DNA of 64,000 bases, taken from the NCBI RefSeq assembly GCF_027943255.1, contig NC_072895.1, positions 46,288,001 through 46,352,000 of the forward strand, read 5' to 3'. This document shows, in pieces, positions 29,164 through 40,697 of the stretch. Position 1 is the first letter of the stretch, and the number at the start of each line of letters is the position of its first letter. The stretch comes from Anastrepha obliqua. Lineage: Eukaryota > Arthropoda > Insecta > Diptera > Tephritidae. The notes below the pieces were generated by a model that worked only from the letters and a program-made list of their open reading frames with translations, was not told the DNA's origin and searched no databases. Position numbers and translations under genes: made by a program.

Positions 29164-29444
29164 ATGGCTTTATACGAAATGAAAGAAATTCCGGTGATAC
29201 CAAAAAGTTATCCAACTAATTTGTTGAAAAAAGATTGGACTAAGCGTAAGCTATTCGAACATACTGGTCAAGCTTTCGTCGACAAGGTGCACGATATGGA
29301 GGTGAAAGACGATGATGTTTGGCTGGTGACGCTGCCAAAATGCGGCACTACTTGGATGCAAGAACTGTGTTGGTTGGTTTTGAACGATTTCGACTTTGCG
29401 GCGGCACGCAACGAACATTTGGAAGTGAGAACGCCGTTTTTGAA
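29164..29444 (+). CDS. Cytosolic sulfotransferase, copy 1, exon 1
   Basis: The exon encodes residues 1-93 and part of 94 and ends in a consensus donor (GAA|GTAAGA). It starts MALYEMKEIPVIPKSYPTNL. Residues 56-64, TLPKCGTTW, are the 5'-phosphosulfate-binding loop of PAPS-dependent sulfotransferases (usual form YPKSGTTW). The exon continues at 43112 after a 13.7-kb intron filled with transposons. The joined five-exon protein is 322 residues, normal for the SULT family, which transfers sulfate from PAPS to hydroxyl or amine groups of small molecules in the cytosol. The substrate cannot be read from the sequence. The last codon is split (AA|A, Lys); the second copy has Glu there, the commoner residue in the PFLE motif. 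Confidence 0.93.
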
Positions 29445-29652
29445 GTAAGACGTGGGGGAGTTTATTTATTTATTGATTTATGAAATTTTTATGAAATTCA
29501 ATTAATCAAAGGTTTCGTTTAAGGTTTAAGAAATTAGCGTGCTTGAAATTTTTTTATAGAATTTTTCCATAAAAATGTGGGAAGGGCAAATAGATTTGTA
29601 TAAGAGATTTTAGGCATATAAATTTAAATACAAAAATAAAAAAATTAAAAAT

Positions 29653-29920
29653 AATTGGAGCTTACGCCCTTTTTGGGTGTTTGACCGATTTCCTTCTCGT
29701 ATTTGTGGTGTACGTCTGGATGTCGTTCTACAAATACAGGGACCCACATTTTTGAGCCGACTCCGAGCGGCAAATGGTTTTTTAAAGAAGCCTTTTCATT
29801 GCAGAAATACACTCGGAGGTTTGCCATTGCGTGCCGGGGAGTGGCCGCAATTAGAAAATTTTTCTATGATTTTGTATATCATGCCCGAAGTTTCGAATCT
29901 GAGCACTACCGAATAACAGG
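29653..29920 (-). repeat. tRNA-derived SINE in intron 1, copy 1
   Basis: On the minus strand the body (CCTCCGAGTGTATTTCTGCA ... GTGGGTCCC) ends GGGCGTAAGCTCCAATTATT near 29655. The head region around GATTCGAAACTTCGGGC (about 29887-29903) is a weakened B box. It is shared with 55624-55890, so the insertion predates the duplication. Overlapping 60-81 codon frames are fortuitous. Confidence 0.8.
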
Positions 29921-30409
29921 CAGGCAAATATTGTATATGTATGTATGAGTAATCTGGTATACAAGAATTTGATGGGACACTTTTGGTACAAAAGACGAAC
30001 TAAGCTGGTTCTTTTTCCAAATAGCTTCCAAATTTCAATAATTCCAAATAGAATGGAATTTTGATAGTAAATATTTCATTATACATACTAAAATATGATA
30101 GCAGAAGGTGTCAAGCCCCCTTTTCTATTACATACATTTTTGCTATAAGTATGGAATTGATAAGTATGAATTCATGAAAATTTAACTTATATGTAAGTAT
30201 GGATACCTTTTATTTTTTTAATTTTTTTATTTTTTTTTTTAATTTTAATTGATTTTTATAGAAAATGAAGCCTGTGCTATAACAAGTACCATGTAAATTA
30301 AATTTTAAGTAGAATTAAAAAATTAAGTACAAACAAAATTGAGTAAGAAATTCAAAACTGATACCTAGAAGTCAATAGTGAATAATTCCTGGCAGTACCT
30401 TTTTTATGT
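29921..30409. other. Intron sequence, AT-rich, shared with unit 2
   Basis: Matches 55891-56348 nearly base for base, apart from a (TGTA) expansion near 29934-29946. No gene. Confidence 0.6.
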
Positions 30410-30690
30410 TATCTTTGACATTTGTCAAGTAGACAGATGCACGATTTTAACCACGATAGAACAACGCGTTAAAATTATTGAAACTTATTAGCCCCAAGTC
30501 ACACAATACGTGAAAAAATTCCAGTATTGCCATCTAAGTTTCCCGGTCGATACGATTCACGTAATGGTGACATAAAATGGCCACCTAGATCATGCGATCT
30601 AACGCCACTCATTTTCATGCGGTTTTTTGAAAAGTGAAGTCTACTACATGTGAGAAAGCCAACAACGATCCCAGAGTAGAAACACTACAG
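30410..30690 (+). pseudogene. DD41D transposon remnant (internal deletion)
   Basis: A start-like segment (ACCACGATAGAACAACGCGTT, similar to other DD41D starts) is followed after a deletion by NGDIKWPPRSCDLTPL (about 30561-30610), the block around the third catalytic Asp, and by degenerate C-terminal text. Unit 2 keeps only the first part (to about 56423). Confidence 0.65.
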
Positions 30691-31295
30691 ATTTGCTCAT
30701 GTTAGACATTTAAATGACGTCATTTTTCACATACAAGTATTATTGTTAAGACCCATGTTTGGAATAAAAATAGTGAAATCTGAAAGAATCTAAATGTGTA
30801 CATGTTTCATTTTAAAACAATATCTGTGAAAGTTTGAAGTGGTGCCAATTTCGTGGTTCGTTGATTTTTGAAAATTCTGTGAAAAAATGTTATTCAGATG
30901 TGCCGAATTCCAGTACCTTCGCATAAGCAGTTCCAGAGATAAAAACTTTTGTTCGTATGGGGGTGTCACACCCTTTTTCAAAATACCTACCACTTTTCGA
31001 TATTAGTAGAATATTAATAACTAGCAAACCCGGCCCCCTTCGCTGGGCATACTAAAATAGAATAGATATGGTTTAGAACAGAAAATATATGGTTTTCATA
31101 TTAATATATTTATTTCTTTATTCTTTATTCAACATAAACAATATTTTTTGTTTTTCTATTTGTTTTTGAGTAAATATAAAATATAAATTGAAAATCAGGA
31201 AAAAAAGAAGATTGTTTTTAAATTTCAAATCAACGCATATGAATAAAAAATCGTCTTTTTTCCTGATCATCCATGAATTTTTCGTTTCAATTTAA

Positions 31296-32579
31296 TAGGA
31301 CTATGAATAAGTTCGTGCGGTTTTACAACAGATGGCGTAACTTGATTATTATTCCATCGATCCACATTTCCAAACATTCATTGGAGAGCTACTGTCGTAA
31401 GGCACAAACGTCAGTATAAGTTTTTTATTTGAAGCGTAAACAACAATATTTTTACCACACTTGAAAATGTCGAATTTCGTGCCAAATAATGTGTTTTTGC
31501 GGGGAATTCTTCTTCATTATTTTAATATGAAGAAAAAAGCAGCCGAAAGTCATCGTATCTTGGTGGAAGTTTATGGTGAGCATGCTCTAGCTGAGCGAAC
31601 GTGCCAGAAGTGGTTTGCACGCTTTAAAAGTGGTGATTTTGGCTTGGAAGACGAAGAACGCGAGGGTGCGCCGCCAAAGTTCATGGATACCGAATTGGAG
31701 GAATTGCTCGATCAAGATCCGGCTCAAACGCAAGAAGAGGTTGCAAAAACTTTGGGAGTTGATCAATCAACCATTTCCAAACGTTTAAAAGCCATGGGAA
31801 TGATCCGAAAGGTAGGCCATTGGGTGCCGTATGAATTGAAGCCAAGAGACGTTGAACGCCGTTTTATGGCATGCGAACAACTGCTTCAACGGCACAAAAG
31901 AAAGGGTTTTTTGCATCGAATTGTGACTGGCGATGAAAAGTGGGTCCATTACGACAATCCAAAACGTCGGGCAACGTATGGATACCCTGGCCATGCTTCA
32001 ACATCGACGTCGGCGCAGAATATTCATGGCCTGAAGGTTATGCTGTGTATCTGGTGGGACCAGCTGGGTGTTGTGTATTATGAGCTACTGAAACCGAATG
32101 AAACGATTACGGGGGATGTCTACCGACGACAATTGATGCGTTTGAGCCGAGCACTGCGAGAAAAACGGCCGCAATACGCCGATAGACACGACAAAGTTAT
32201 TTTGCAACATGACAATGCCCGGCCACATGTTGCACACGTGGTCAAAACATACTTAGAAACGCTCAAATGGGATGTCCTACCCCACCCGCCGTATAGTCCA
32301 GACCTTGCGCCATCCGATTACTATCTCTTCCGATCGATGCAACATGGCCTGGCTGACCAGCACTTCCGTAATTACGATGAAGTCAAAAAATGGATCGATT
32401 CGTGGATTGCGGCAAAACCGACCGAATTTTTCACAAAGGGAATCCGTGAATTGCCAGAAAGATGGGAAAAAGTAGTAGTAAGCGATGGACAATACTTTGA
32501 ATATTAAATTTGTAACCATTTTACGTCAATAAAGTTTCAAATTTCGAAAAAAAACCGCACGAACTTATTCATAGTCCTA
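31296..32579 (+). mobile_element. Complete mariner (DD34D) element with perfect terminal repeats
   Basis: GGACTATGAATAAGTTCGTG followed by CGGTTTT (27 bases) opens the element at 31298 and is mirrored exactly at the right end. TA flanks both sides (31296-31297 and 32578-32579). The size is 1284 bp, as in canonical mariners, with one intact transposase ORF. Unit 2 lacks the whole surrounding region, so its age relative to the duplication cannot be read from an empty site. Confidence 0.95.
31467..32507 (+). CDS. Mariner transposase, intact, DD34D
   Basis: 346 codons from the ATG at 31467 (MSNFVPNNVFLRG); an upstream TTG in frame is not the start. Two N-terminal helix-turn-helix motifs (residues about 1-110) include KTLGVDQSTISKRLKAMGM. 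The linker WVPYELKP follows, a known mariner motif between the DNA-binding and catalytic parts. Catalytic residues lie in VTGDEKWVHYD, LQHDNARPH and YSPDLAPSDYYLF, with 34 residues between the second and third Asp. The length equals that of active mauritiana-type mariners (about 345). There is no stop or frameshift, so the protein could be functional. The group placement is inferred from motif similarity only. Confidence 0.94.
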   Translation: MSNFVPNNVFLRGILLHYFNMKKKAAESHRILVEVYGEHALAERTCQKWFARFKSGDFGLEDEEREGAPPKFMDTELEELLDQDPAQTQEEVAKTLGVDQSTISKRLKAMGMIRKVGHWVPYELKPRDVERRFMACEQLLQRHKRKGFLHRIVTGDEKWVHYDNPKRRATYGYPGHASTSTSAQNIHGLKVMLCIWWDQLGVVYYELLKPNETITGDVYRRQLMRLSRALREKRPQYADRHDKVILQHDNARPHVAHVVKTYLETLKWDVLPHPPYSPDLAPSDYYLFRSMQHGLADQHFRNYDEVKKWIDSWIAAKPTEFFTKGIRELPERWEKVVVSDGQYFEY

Positions 32580-32859
32580 TTATATGTTTTATTAAGCATT
32601 GGAGCTTTTTTAACCATTATCCATTTATATTTTTCAAAACAAAAAAAACGAAAAAAATTGTTTTTTCCACGGACACATAATTTCATTCGGATTTCACATT
32701 AAATTCTCAAATTTCGTAAGAAATTATTCACTGTTCCAAAATCCACTCCAAAAAAATTCACAAACAATTTTTACATGTTGCACTTACGTTTTTTCCTTAT
32801 GGCATCCAAATCAGAAAGAAATATTGACACATTGTTTGTTGTAAGTTTGGTTTAATTCG

Positions 32860-33770
32860 GTGCAAAGACACAGCGGATCCACGTTTTGGAATATATTTCG
32901 AGACCCTAGTCATCAATAGGTATGAAAATTACCCCGTATTAAAGCACTTATCAACAGCTTTCATTTGATACCCATATTGTACATAAACAACCAAAGGTTA
33001 CCCGGGTCCACGTTTTGACCTATATCTCGAGACCCCAGTCACGTAGCGGCATGAAAAATACTCTGTACTAAGGCATTCACCAACAGCTTCAATTTGATAT
33101 CCATATTGTACAAACACATTCTAGGCTCCACGTTTTGGTCTCTATCTCGAGACCCTAGTCACGGAGCGGATGGAAATACTCTGAAATAAAGCATTCACCA
33201 ACAGCTTCCATTTGATACCCATATTGTACATATACATCCGAAGGTTACCCGGGTCCACGTTTTGACCTATATCTCGAGACCCTATCTACCAATAGATATC
33301 CAAACTATACGGAAACCATCTTCAATACCTCCTTAACAATGTGTGTAAGTTTGGTTTAATTCGGTACAAAGACACGGCGGATGCACGTTTTGGCATATAT
33401 TTCGAGACCCTAGTCATCAATAGGTATGAAAATTACCCCGTATTAAAGCACTTATCAACAGCTTTCATTTGATATCCATATTGTACATACACAACCAAAG
33501 GTTACCCGGGTCAACGTTTTGAACTATATCTTGAGACCCCAGTCACGGAGCGACATGAAAAATACTCTGTACTAAAGCATTCACCAACAGCTTCAATTTA
33601 ATACCCATATTGTACATACACATCCGAAGGTTACCCGGGTCCACGTTTTGACCTATATCTCGAGCCCTATCCACCAATAGGTATCCAAACTATACGGAAA
33701 CCATCTTCAATATCTTCTTAACAATGTGTGTAAGTTTGGTTTAATTCGGTGCAGACACGGCCGGTTAGCG
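32860..33770 (-). repeat. Higher-order minisatellite, inverted copy
   Basis: Repeats of CCACGTTTTGACCTATATCT (reverse of the 26443-27690 unit) with alternating subunits TTTGGTTTAATTCGGTG and ATTCTAGGCTCCACGTTTTGG. It belongs to the Helitron copy 2. Confidence 0.8.
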
Positions 33771-33961
33771 AACACACACAAAAAGTTGACTTTATTTTAT
33801 ATATAAGATTTTTTTCAGTTTGTGTCCGAAAAATTCAAATATCTTACGGAACCCTATTTTTTTCCAAAATAAAATATAATCCATGTTACTCGTGGATAAT
33901 GTAGTTTTCGAATGGTGAAAGAATTTTTAAAATCGGTCCAGTAGTTTTTGAGCCTATTCGT

Positions 33962-33992
33962 TACAAACAAACAAACAAACAAACAAACAAAG
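33962..33992 (+). repeat. ACAA microsatellite
   Basis: Seven ACAA-type units near the Helitron 5' end. The first Helitron copy has only two GTTT units at the equivalent position. Confidence 0.8.
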
Positions 33993-34160
33993 TTTTCCTC
34001 TTTATAATATTAGTATAGATAAACCATTAATAATAGTTATAGTCGTATCCAAAGGTTACGAGTTCTGATACCTTAGCATAAGCAGTGATAAACAGATGTA
34101 GAAGATATTAAAATATAATTTTTGTGGAAGGAGAAACGCTCTGTATAATTTATTAGTATA

Positions 34161-34320
34161 CTAGCTTTAACCCGCGGCCCCGCTCGCCTAGGAGTAGTTT
34201 TGAGGGATTTAGGATATATATGTCAAAGAATTAGAAACAATAATTTCATAGAAAATAATTTTTTATTAATAACCATAATATTACAATACCCGGCATCCGT
34301 TGCTATGCCTCGTTGAATAA
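34161..34320 (-). mobile_element. Helitron 3'-end fragments
   Basis: CTAGCTTTAACCCGCGGCCC at 34161 reads, on the minus strand, GGGGCCGCGGGTTAAAGCTAG followed by T: a second Helitron-type 3' terminus. A further related end (ACCCGGCATCCGTTGCTATG) starts at about 34288. Both lack coding sequence. Confidence 0.5.
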
Positions 34321-34389
34321 AATCAAAACAACCAATCAGAAAAAGATCACGCAAAATTATTTTTATTAATTTTCTATCTCAAACCGTTT

Positions 34390-35310
34390 TTGAACGTTAC
34401 ATTTGGGTCATAGTTGAACAGCTTATGCGGATTATGAAGTCTAGAGTGTGCTATAAATAGGAAAAACTAAGTTTTGTGAAAATGTCTGATTTTGTGCCGA
34501 ATAATCGTCATTTGCGGGAAGTGTTGATTTTCCACGTTCATTCGAAAAAAACGGCGGCTGAAGCGCATCGAGAGCTACAAAAAGTTTATGGAAATTCTGC
34601 TTTTAGTGCAACAACGTGCCGAGATTTTAATGTGGACGACTATCCCCGTGAAGGAGGAGGAGGTTAGGAGTTACCCGCCAATCCATTTCCAAGCGATTGC
34701 ATGCTTTGGGAATGATTCAGAAACAGGGGACTTGGGTTCCTTATGAGTTAAAACCAAGGGATGCTGAACGTCGTTTTTTCGCCTGTGAACAACTGCTCCA
34801 GCGGCAAAAAAGGAAGGGTTTTCTTCATCGCATCGTGACGGGTCATGAAAAATGGATTTATTACAGCAATCTAAAGAAAAGAAAATCATGGGGACTGCCC
34901 GGTCATGCTTTTACGTCGTCGCCTCGGCGACGGTTATGTTATGTATTTGGTGGGACCTAGTTGGTGTTATTTATTATGAAATGGTAAAACCAAGCGAAAC
35001 CATGAAATGGAAACACTGAAATTGGAAATCCTACCACACCCGCCATATGCTCCAGATATTGCGCCGTCCGATTATCACCTCTTCCGATCGATGGCACATG
35101 GTCTAGCTGATAAGCAGCTCCATTTATATGAATACACCTCAAAAGATGAACAGTTTTACGGTGACGGTATACGAGATCTACCAGAGAGATGGGAAAAAGT
35201 AGTAGCCAGTGATGGGCAATACTTTCAATGATTCGTTTGTAACCATTTTTTCAGAATAAAGTTGTATTTTTATCAAAAAAACCGCGAGAACTTAGTTGCG
35301 CACCTAATAT
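34390..35310 (+). pseudogene. Mariner pseudogene in intron 1, copy 1
   Basis: MSDFVPNNRHLREVLIFHVH opens at 34482. After a deletion, RQSISKRLHALGM, GTWVPYELKPRD, FLHRIVTGHEKW (first catalytic Asp changed to His) and LPHPPYAPDIAPSDYHLF follow, ending RDLPERWEKVVASDGQYFQ at 35231. The right terminus CCGCGAGAACTTAGTTGCGC is at about 35281-35300. It is shared with 56467-57450. The unit 2 copy keeps the Asp (TGDEKW) but carries other lesions. Confidence 0.85.
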
Positions 35311-35589
35311 ATATCAATATTTACCTCAATCATAAACAGTAATACACCATCCGAAATCTCGATAAATATTTATGTTTTCCGGGACCTATGTATGATTCCA
35401 TTCGAAATCAACGTACACTTTTCTTTATAAAAGCTGAGGTATGCCTGAATAAAAATCTATATTCTGAACTGAACTCAAGAATGCAAACCTAAAAGAATAT
35501 ACCCCTAAATCTCTGTGTTTAGCAAGATTTAATCAATTTGCATTGAGGCTATCAAATCAAATAAGAAATCAAATAAAAAATAAGAAGAT

Positions 35590-35725
35590 AAATACATATG
35601 TAGTCTGCGAAATGTAATTTATTGCAGTTAGTTCGCATGATCTAGGTGGCCAGTTTATGTCACCATTACATGCAATTAATCGACCGGTGTTGGTTGGTTA
35701 GTTTGAGTGGTGATACTTCCAGAAT
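35590..35725 (-). pseudogene. DD41D transposase scrap, antisense
   Basis: The minus strand reads NTGRLIACNGDINWPPRSCE followed by LTA (about 35625-35690), the segment before the third catalytic Asp of DD41D transposases. It is shared with 57790-57895. Confidence 0.6.
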
Positions 35726-36050
35726 CCAACTAGCGCTTCCGCACCATTTTGTTGCCATCATTCTCGTTACCAACTTGCTTACCAGCCATTTACGGCAAGA
35801 CTATATCCAGCCTTTGCGGTTTAGGAACTTTATTAGGATGTTGACATCTAAGCCAGACAGTTGTTCGGCACCCTCGAACAGCGGTTTGCCCAGGGATAAC
35901 ATTCTGTACTTCTATAGGGCAGGGCACAACTGTGACAGTATGTATTGTGAGGGATGCCCATTTTGGCTGCTTGTTCTCCGATAGACCAAAAGCCAGTTAT
36001 GACTGCCGTTAGTCTCCAGGCCTCCCGTCGTTTCATGTTTAACAATATTG
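35726..36050 (-). pseudogene. LINE C-terminal zinc-knuckle fragment
   Basis: The minus strand reads WRLTAVITGFWSIGEQAAKM, then GIPHNTYCHSCALP and, after frame changes, further decayed text. It resembles the LTGH-LIGSHA...CRSC block that ends RNase H-bearing LINE ORF2 proteins in this window (for example 48200-48330). It is shared with 57900-58200. Confidence 0.6.
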
Positions 36051-37660
36051 ACGATTGTTTGAGGTTGTTGGTGGGCCATAACGTTCTGCTGATTTTGCAT
36101 TTCGTCTGGTCTCTCCATCTACAATCCGCGATTCGAAGGTATTTTAGGGAAATTGACCCGTGTACTCTTTGGAAAACAAATTTTTATCAGGAATATTCCT
36201 CAGTTAGAAACTAATGGAAACGTTTGAAAAGTCAACTTTGAAAACTATTCAGGAAATTTTGCTAGTCTAATTAGAGAGCAAGACTATTTTTTTGAACTAA
36301 ATTAAATTGTTATCGAAAGTCAACCGTTTTTCATGTATTTTAGTTATTTATTTATTTGTTTAATTTTATTTTTTTATGTATTTCTTTATTGAAACATAAC
36401 CAACTTTCAACTAAACATGAACAAATTCGCGTACAGCATAACTTCGAGTAAACTGCAATAAGACACAGGCGATAACACGAAAATAAAAGTTTTTAGTTAA
36501 GTTGACGTGAATGCTATGCCCCGAAATTTCAGATTTTTAAAAGAGGTTCGGGATTGAGTGCTCTAATATTAACATAATTAAAACTGAAGGCTTTTTTTAT
36601 GCAATTTGTGTGCTTTTTACACTCTTGGTTACGCAGGTGAAATCATCAATATTAATTTTTCTTTCCTACTCTGTACGTCTATCTCTCTATCTCTATGTCG
36701 CCTATGTTGAATGGTGTGATGTACAGTTTGGCAATTGGGCCAACTCAATTTACATATACACACTTGGCGTGTTCATAGTTCGTTACAAAATGTTTACATA
36801 TATAAATTTTATATATGAGCTTCGCTTTGGTCTCGTCTATTGTGAAATAGTTTTAAAAATTTTTAACTTATATCCATCTGGCCAGGCATAAAAAGTTCTT
36901 ACAATGCCCACTAGAATGAGCAATCACAGCAAGTGATTTCTTAAGAACTTAAAAAAATCGTCTATGCTTTAATTATGCTACCCTCTCCTTTATCGCGATA
37001 CTTTTCACTCTTACAATGTCTTATTTCAAGCCTAGCGGATCTAATTTCGCGATATATCCAATAGTTTCTTAGACGCATTGAAAGTGCTTTGCCTTATAAG
37101 TATAAATCTCGAGCCGAAGGGCTTAGTAGCCAGTGTTCTTGTTAAATTTTATTGCATTGGTTATTTATAACTATTACTCTTACATATAAATAAATAAAGG
37201 TGCTTTTGCACTTGATGGAGGTTGGCAGCCACATTAGTGTAACCTAACCCTAACATATGAATTCTTTTGAATAACCTCGACTTTTATTAAACAGAAATAT
37301 ATACTTGTATTGGCATTTAAAGCGTTTTTATTTATTTTGTCATAATGAACTTTGTTAAAACAATTATGCGCCTCTACTAAATACAATTTTACTTTCTTTA
37401 AGAAGATATACAAATATAGTCTGTATAGCCATGATTTTCACTCATTGAAATGTTGGTAGCTTTATAAAATTGCCCATTTACATTTTTTGTTTGTTTAAAT
37501 CTGCGAAATCTCACCTTTCAAACGCACAGGTATTTGTATTATTAGAGGCGCTGGTATTTTTACCATTGTGTGTTATTTACCACACTTTTTTATTTAGAAA
37601 ATCAAGCATAAATAACAAAAAAATTTACATAAGATAAAATAACATAAATAGTTTCATTTA
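36051..37660. other. Intron 1 sequence, no gene recognised
   Basis: AT-rich. The block at 36900-37260 ends GTGTAACCTAACCCTAAC after an AATAAATAAA stretch and could be a LINE 3' UTR, but no coding motif supports it. This stretch is absent from unit 2. Confidence 0.45.
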
Positions 37661-38582
37661 TAAAGGGTGTTTTTTTTAGAGGTTAGGTTTTCAAGTTGGC
37701 ACTACTTTTTTCGTAGATGGTCTTTTTGACAGCTGTCACTTGATTTATGCTCAGTTTAGTTTGCCATTTCATAATGAATACACTTACACCTGAACAACGT
37801 TTGCAAATCGTGCAAATTTATTACGAAAATAATGGTTCGGTTCGCGCGACGCATCACAAGAAAATTTTGTTCAGCGATGAAGCTCACTTTTGGTTGAATG
37901 GGTATGTCAATAAGCAAAATTGTCGCATTTGGAGTGAACATAATCCACAAGCCATTGCTGAGACGCCGTTACATCCTCAACAAGTCACTGTTTGGTGTGC
38001 TCTATGGGCAGAGGGAATCATTGGCCCATATTTCTTTAAAAATGAAGCCGGCCATAATGTTACAGTCAATGGAGAGCGCTATAGAGCTATGATTAATAAC
38101 TTTTTCGTGCCTGAATTGGACGATGTTGATGTGGTTCCAACAAGACGGCGCTACATGCCATACAGCCAACGCAACAATCGATTTATTGAAGGAAACTTTT
38201 TGTGAGCGCATTATCTCGCGCCGTGGACCTGTGGCGTGACCTCCAAGATCGTGCGATATAACACCGCTGGACTATTTCTTGTGGGGCTATGTGAAGTCGC
38301 TTGTCTACGCAGATAAGCCCGAGACGATTGACGTCTTGGAAGAGAATATTCGGCGCGTTATTGCTGACATACGGCCCCAATTGCTGCAAAAAGTGGTCGA
38401 AAATTGGGGCTCTCGGCTGGAATTTATTCGAGCCAGCCGCGGCGGCCACTTGCCCGAAATCATTTTTAAAACATAATGGCAAACCCCTATCTTTATAATA
38501 AAGCTAAATTCTTGGCCATAACATTAAATTATATACGTTTTATTTCATCTTGAAAACCTAACCTCTAAAAAAACACCCTTTA
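37661..38582 (+). mobile_element. DD41D transposon, family C, copy 1, internal deletion
   Basis: Terminal repeats AAAGGGTGTTTTTTTTAGAG (left) and CTCTAAAAAAACACCCTTT (right) are flanked by TA. The ORF starts at the ATG at 37774 (MNTLTPEQRLQIVQIYYENN-GSVRATH) and passes directly to KKILFSDEAHFWLNG, so everything between the first helix and the first catalytic Asp is missing. QVTVWCALWAEGIIGPYFF follows, and WFQQDGATCHTA appears only partly because of a 10-base loss. DITPLDYFLWG follows in another frame. The same internal deletion occurs in the copy at 52551-53482. Confidence 0.9.
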
Positions 38583-38586
38583 TTTA

Positions 38587-40697
38587 ACTAACTGTACCCG
38601 GCGCGCGTTGCTACGCCAACAACTAAAATAAATTAAAAAAAAAAATAACTTTAAAGAAAAATTAGTACACAAATATTCAATTCATTCTAAACCATTGTTT
38701 ATTTCGAAAAAATTGTGACATTAGAAAGTTTAGTTTCAATTCGATGTTTATTGAAGTGCTGTTGGATACACAATATTTCTTGTTTTCCCATCTGGTGCGT
38801 AGGCGAATAAATCAGAAGGTTTTCCGGCACGTGAGCAAGCCACATAGAGTTGTCCAGCTGTGAGAAGCATGGATTCTCCACATTTAATCCAGACACTTGG
38901 AACTATTTTCCTTGTGCTTTGTTAATAGTCATTGCGAAAGCGAGTTGCACCGGGAACTGTAAACGTTTGAATCCGAATGGCATATCTGTCGCGATCATTG
39001 GGAAACGTGGCAACAGTACGTCTTCACCTTTGAAATTTCCAGTCAAAATTGTTGCCTCGATAACATTGTTCATAATTTTCTTGACTGAGAGTCTGGTTCC
39101 GTTGCAAAGTCGTGGTGGATTTATGTTTCGAAGAAGAATGATGGGTACGCCAATTTTCAATGTAAGAATGTGCGGCGGCATGCCTGACAAACCAAGCGAA
39201 TTCAAAAATTCAGTTGGATAGTTGACAACCTCGTCTTGATTCTCCACCAGTATCGATGGACTTATATGTTGTCGTTTCACTGGGTATTCCATGCTGAATG
39301 GTGAAGTTTATGGTATTGACATCGATGTTTTTGGCTGCTAATATAGCACACGTACTGAGCCATTGATAGTTTTTGTAGTTTTGTGCAATGTTTGGGAAAA
39401 CTTTTTGCAGCAATTCGTTGATGCTTTCTGTGATCTTACAAAAATTTGCTGGCAGGGTTATACATTGTGTAGATTCATCAATTTCCATTCTCCCGTTTTC
39501 AATATCCAATAACTGCTTTGCAAAATTTCCAGCCGGTGCATCCCGTTGTAGTTGTACACGCATGTTAGTTTTCAAAGCCAATTTCTGTAAATGACGCCAT
39601 ACAACTGATGATTTAAGACATGCATTAAGTTCATCAGTGGGTGTTGAACGTGATATAATGGGCAGTATTTGTCGAAAATCACCAGACAATAAAATGAGTG
39701 CCTCACCGAAGATCCGTCTGTTTCCTCTCAAATCTCGCAGTGTACGATCAAGCGCTTCCAATGATTTCTTGTGAGACATTGTACATTCGTCCCATATGAT
39801 AATTTGACGCGTTGGGAGTACTTTTCCCATTCCAGAGTTTTTGCTGATGTTGCATGTTGGTGCCTCAGTGTTTTGCAAATTCAACGGCAATTTCAATGCT
39901 GAATGCGCTGTTCGGCCACCATCCACAAAGAGTTGCCGCAATTCCAGATGATGCAATAGCCAGTGCAATATTATTTTGTGATCGCATGCTTGCCAAAATT
40001 AGTGAAAGAAGAAAAGTCTTGCCTGTACCACCGGGCACATCTATGAAAAACAGTCCAGCGCTTTGTTCTGTGATTGCACGCATAATTCTGTCAAACGCAA
40101 TGCGTTATTCTGGAATCAACTGCGGTAGATTTGTTCTAACGAATATCCCCAGTTTGTCAGAATCATAGTGTGTTGCTCGTTGAAATTCACGATCGAAACG
40201 GTTGTTTGCAAGTCGGTTTGAAGCAGGCATCCCCAGTTGCACCAGTGCCTTGTTAGCGATTGTGAAACATATGTCTTCAATGTGCAGTGTCAGAATGTGC
40301 AACGTTCTCAAGAAGATTTAGTTCCGGGCAAGCTTGGCGATAAGTGGCGCAAGGCTGACCGCTTGGATTAGATGGGAAGCAGGTTGTCAATATGTATTAT
40401 GGCAAATAGCGTGCGTATTTGCTGAGGTCGAGCTGTATTCGATGTCATATTTGTTTCCTCTGTGTAAAAATACATGGTCATACTATTTTTTATGACAATC
40501 GGTTGAACGGGGCAGAAGTTGCTACATTGTAGCGCCACATGGTGGCGAGTGGCAGCAATGAGCATATTCTACAAACCTTCTCCGTGGAAAAATACATATA
40601 TATATATACCAATTTTTATAATAATCGGTACAGTAGTTTTTGAGTTCATCTATGACATACAGACAAACATTCATTTATATATATACATATATATAGA
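38587..40697 (-). mobile_element. Helitron remnant with PIF1-type helicase
   Basis: The 5' end (minus strand) starts TCTATATATATGTATATATA at 40697 after an A. The 3' end near 38587 has a GC hairpin (GGCGTAGCAACGCGCGCC) followed by GGGTACAGTTAG. The Rep (rolling-circle nuclease) part is absent: the sequence passes from the 5' terminus into the helicase middle. The element lies antisense in intron 1 and is partly retained in unit 2 (58201-59152). Confidence 0.78.
38748..40311 (-). pseudogene. Helitron PIF1-like DNA helicase, broken
   Basis: Reading from 40311 downwards, the helicase motifs are in order. Motif I is FIDVPGGTGKTFLLSLIL (Walker A, about 40010-40060). Motif II is QIIIWDECTMSHKKSLEALD (Walker B, about 39745-39805). 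LILLSGDFRQILPIISRSTP follows (about 39655-39715), then DTGGESRRG and VKRQHISPSILVENQDEVV. The C-terminal AFAMTINKAQGK block (38903-38940) is followed, in another frame, by GQLYVACSRAGKPSDLFAYA and PDGKTRNIVYPTALQ with its stop at 38748-38750. At least three frameshifts and one stop (after LIPE at 40105) kill it. Helitron proteins couple Rep nicking with 5'-3' helicase unwinding; the Rep part is gone. Confidence 0.88.

Larger units (their letters stand above)
31021..34019 (-). mobile_element. Non-autonomous Helitron, copy 2, complete and interrupted by a mariner
   Basis: On the minus strand it starts TCTATACTAATATTATAAAG at 34019 (preceded by A). It ends GCCCAGCGAAGGGGGCCGGG-TTTG-CTAG at 31021 (followed by T). 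A GC hairpin just before CTAG is the Helitron 3' signature, and no target duplication is seen. The interior holds the minisatellite also found in copy 1 and no Rep or helicase. A complete mariner (31296-32579) is inserted in it. Without the mariner it is about 1.7 kb. Confidence 0.72.
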
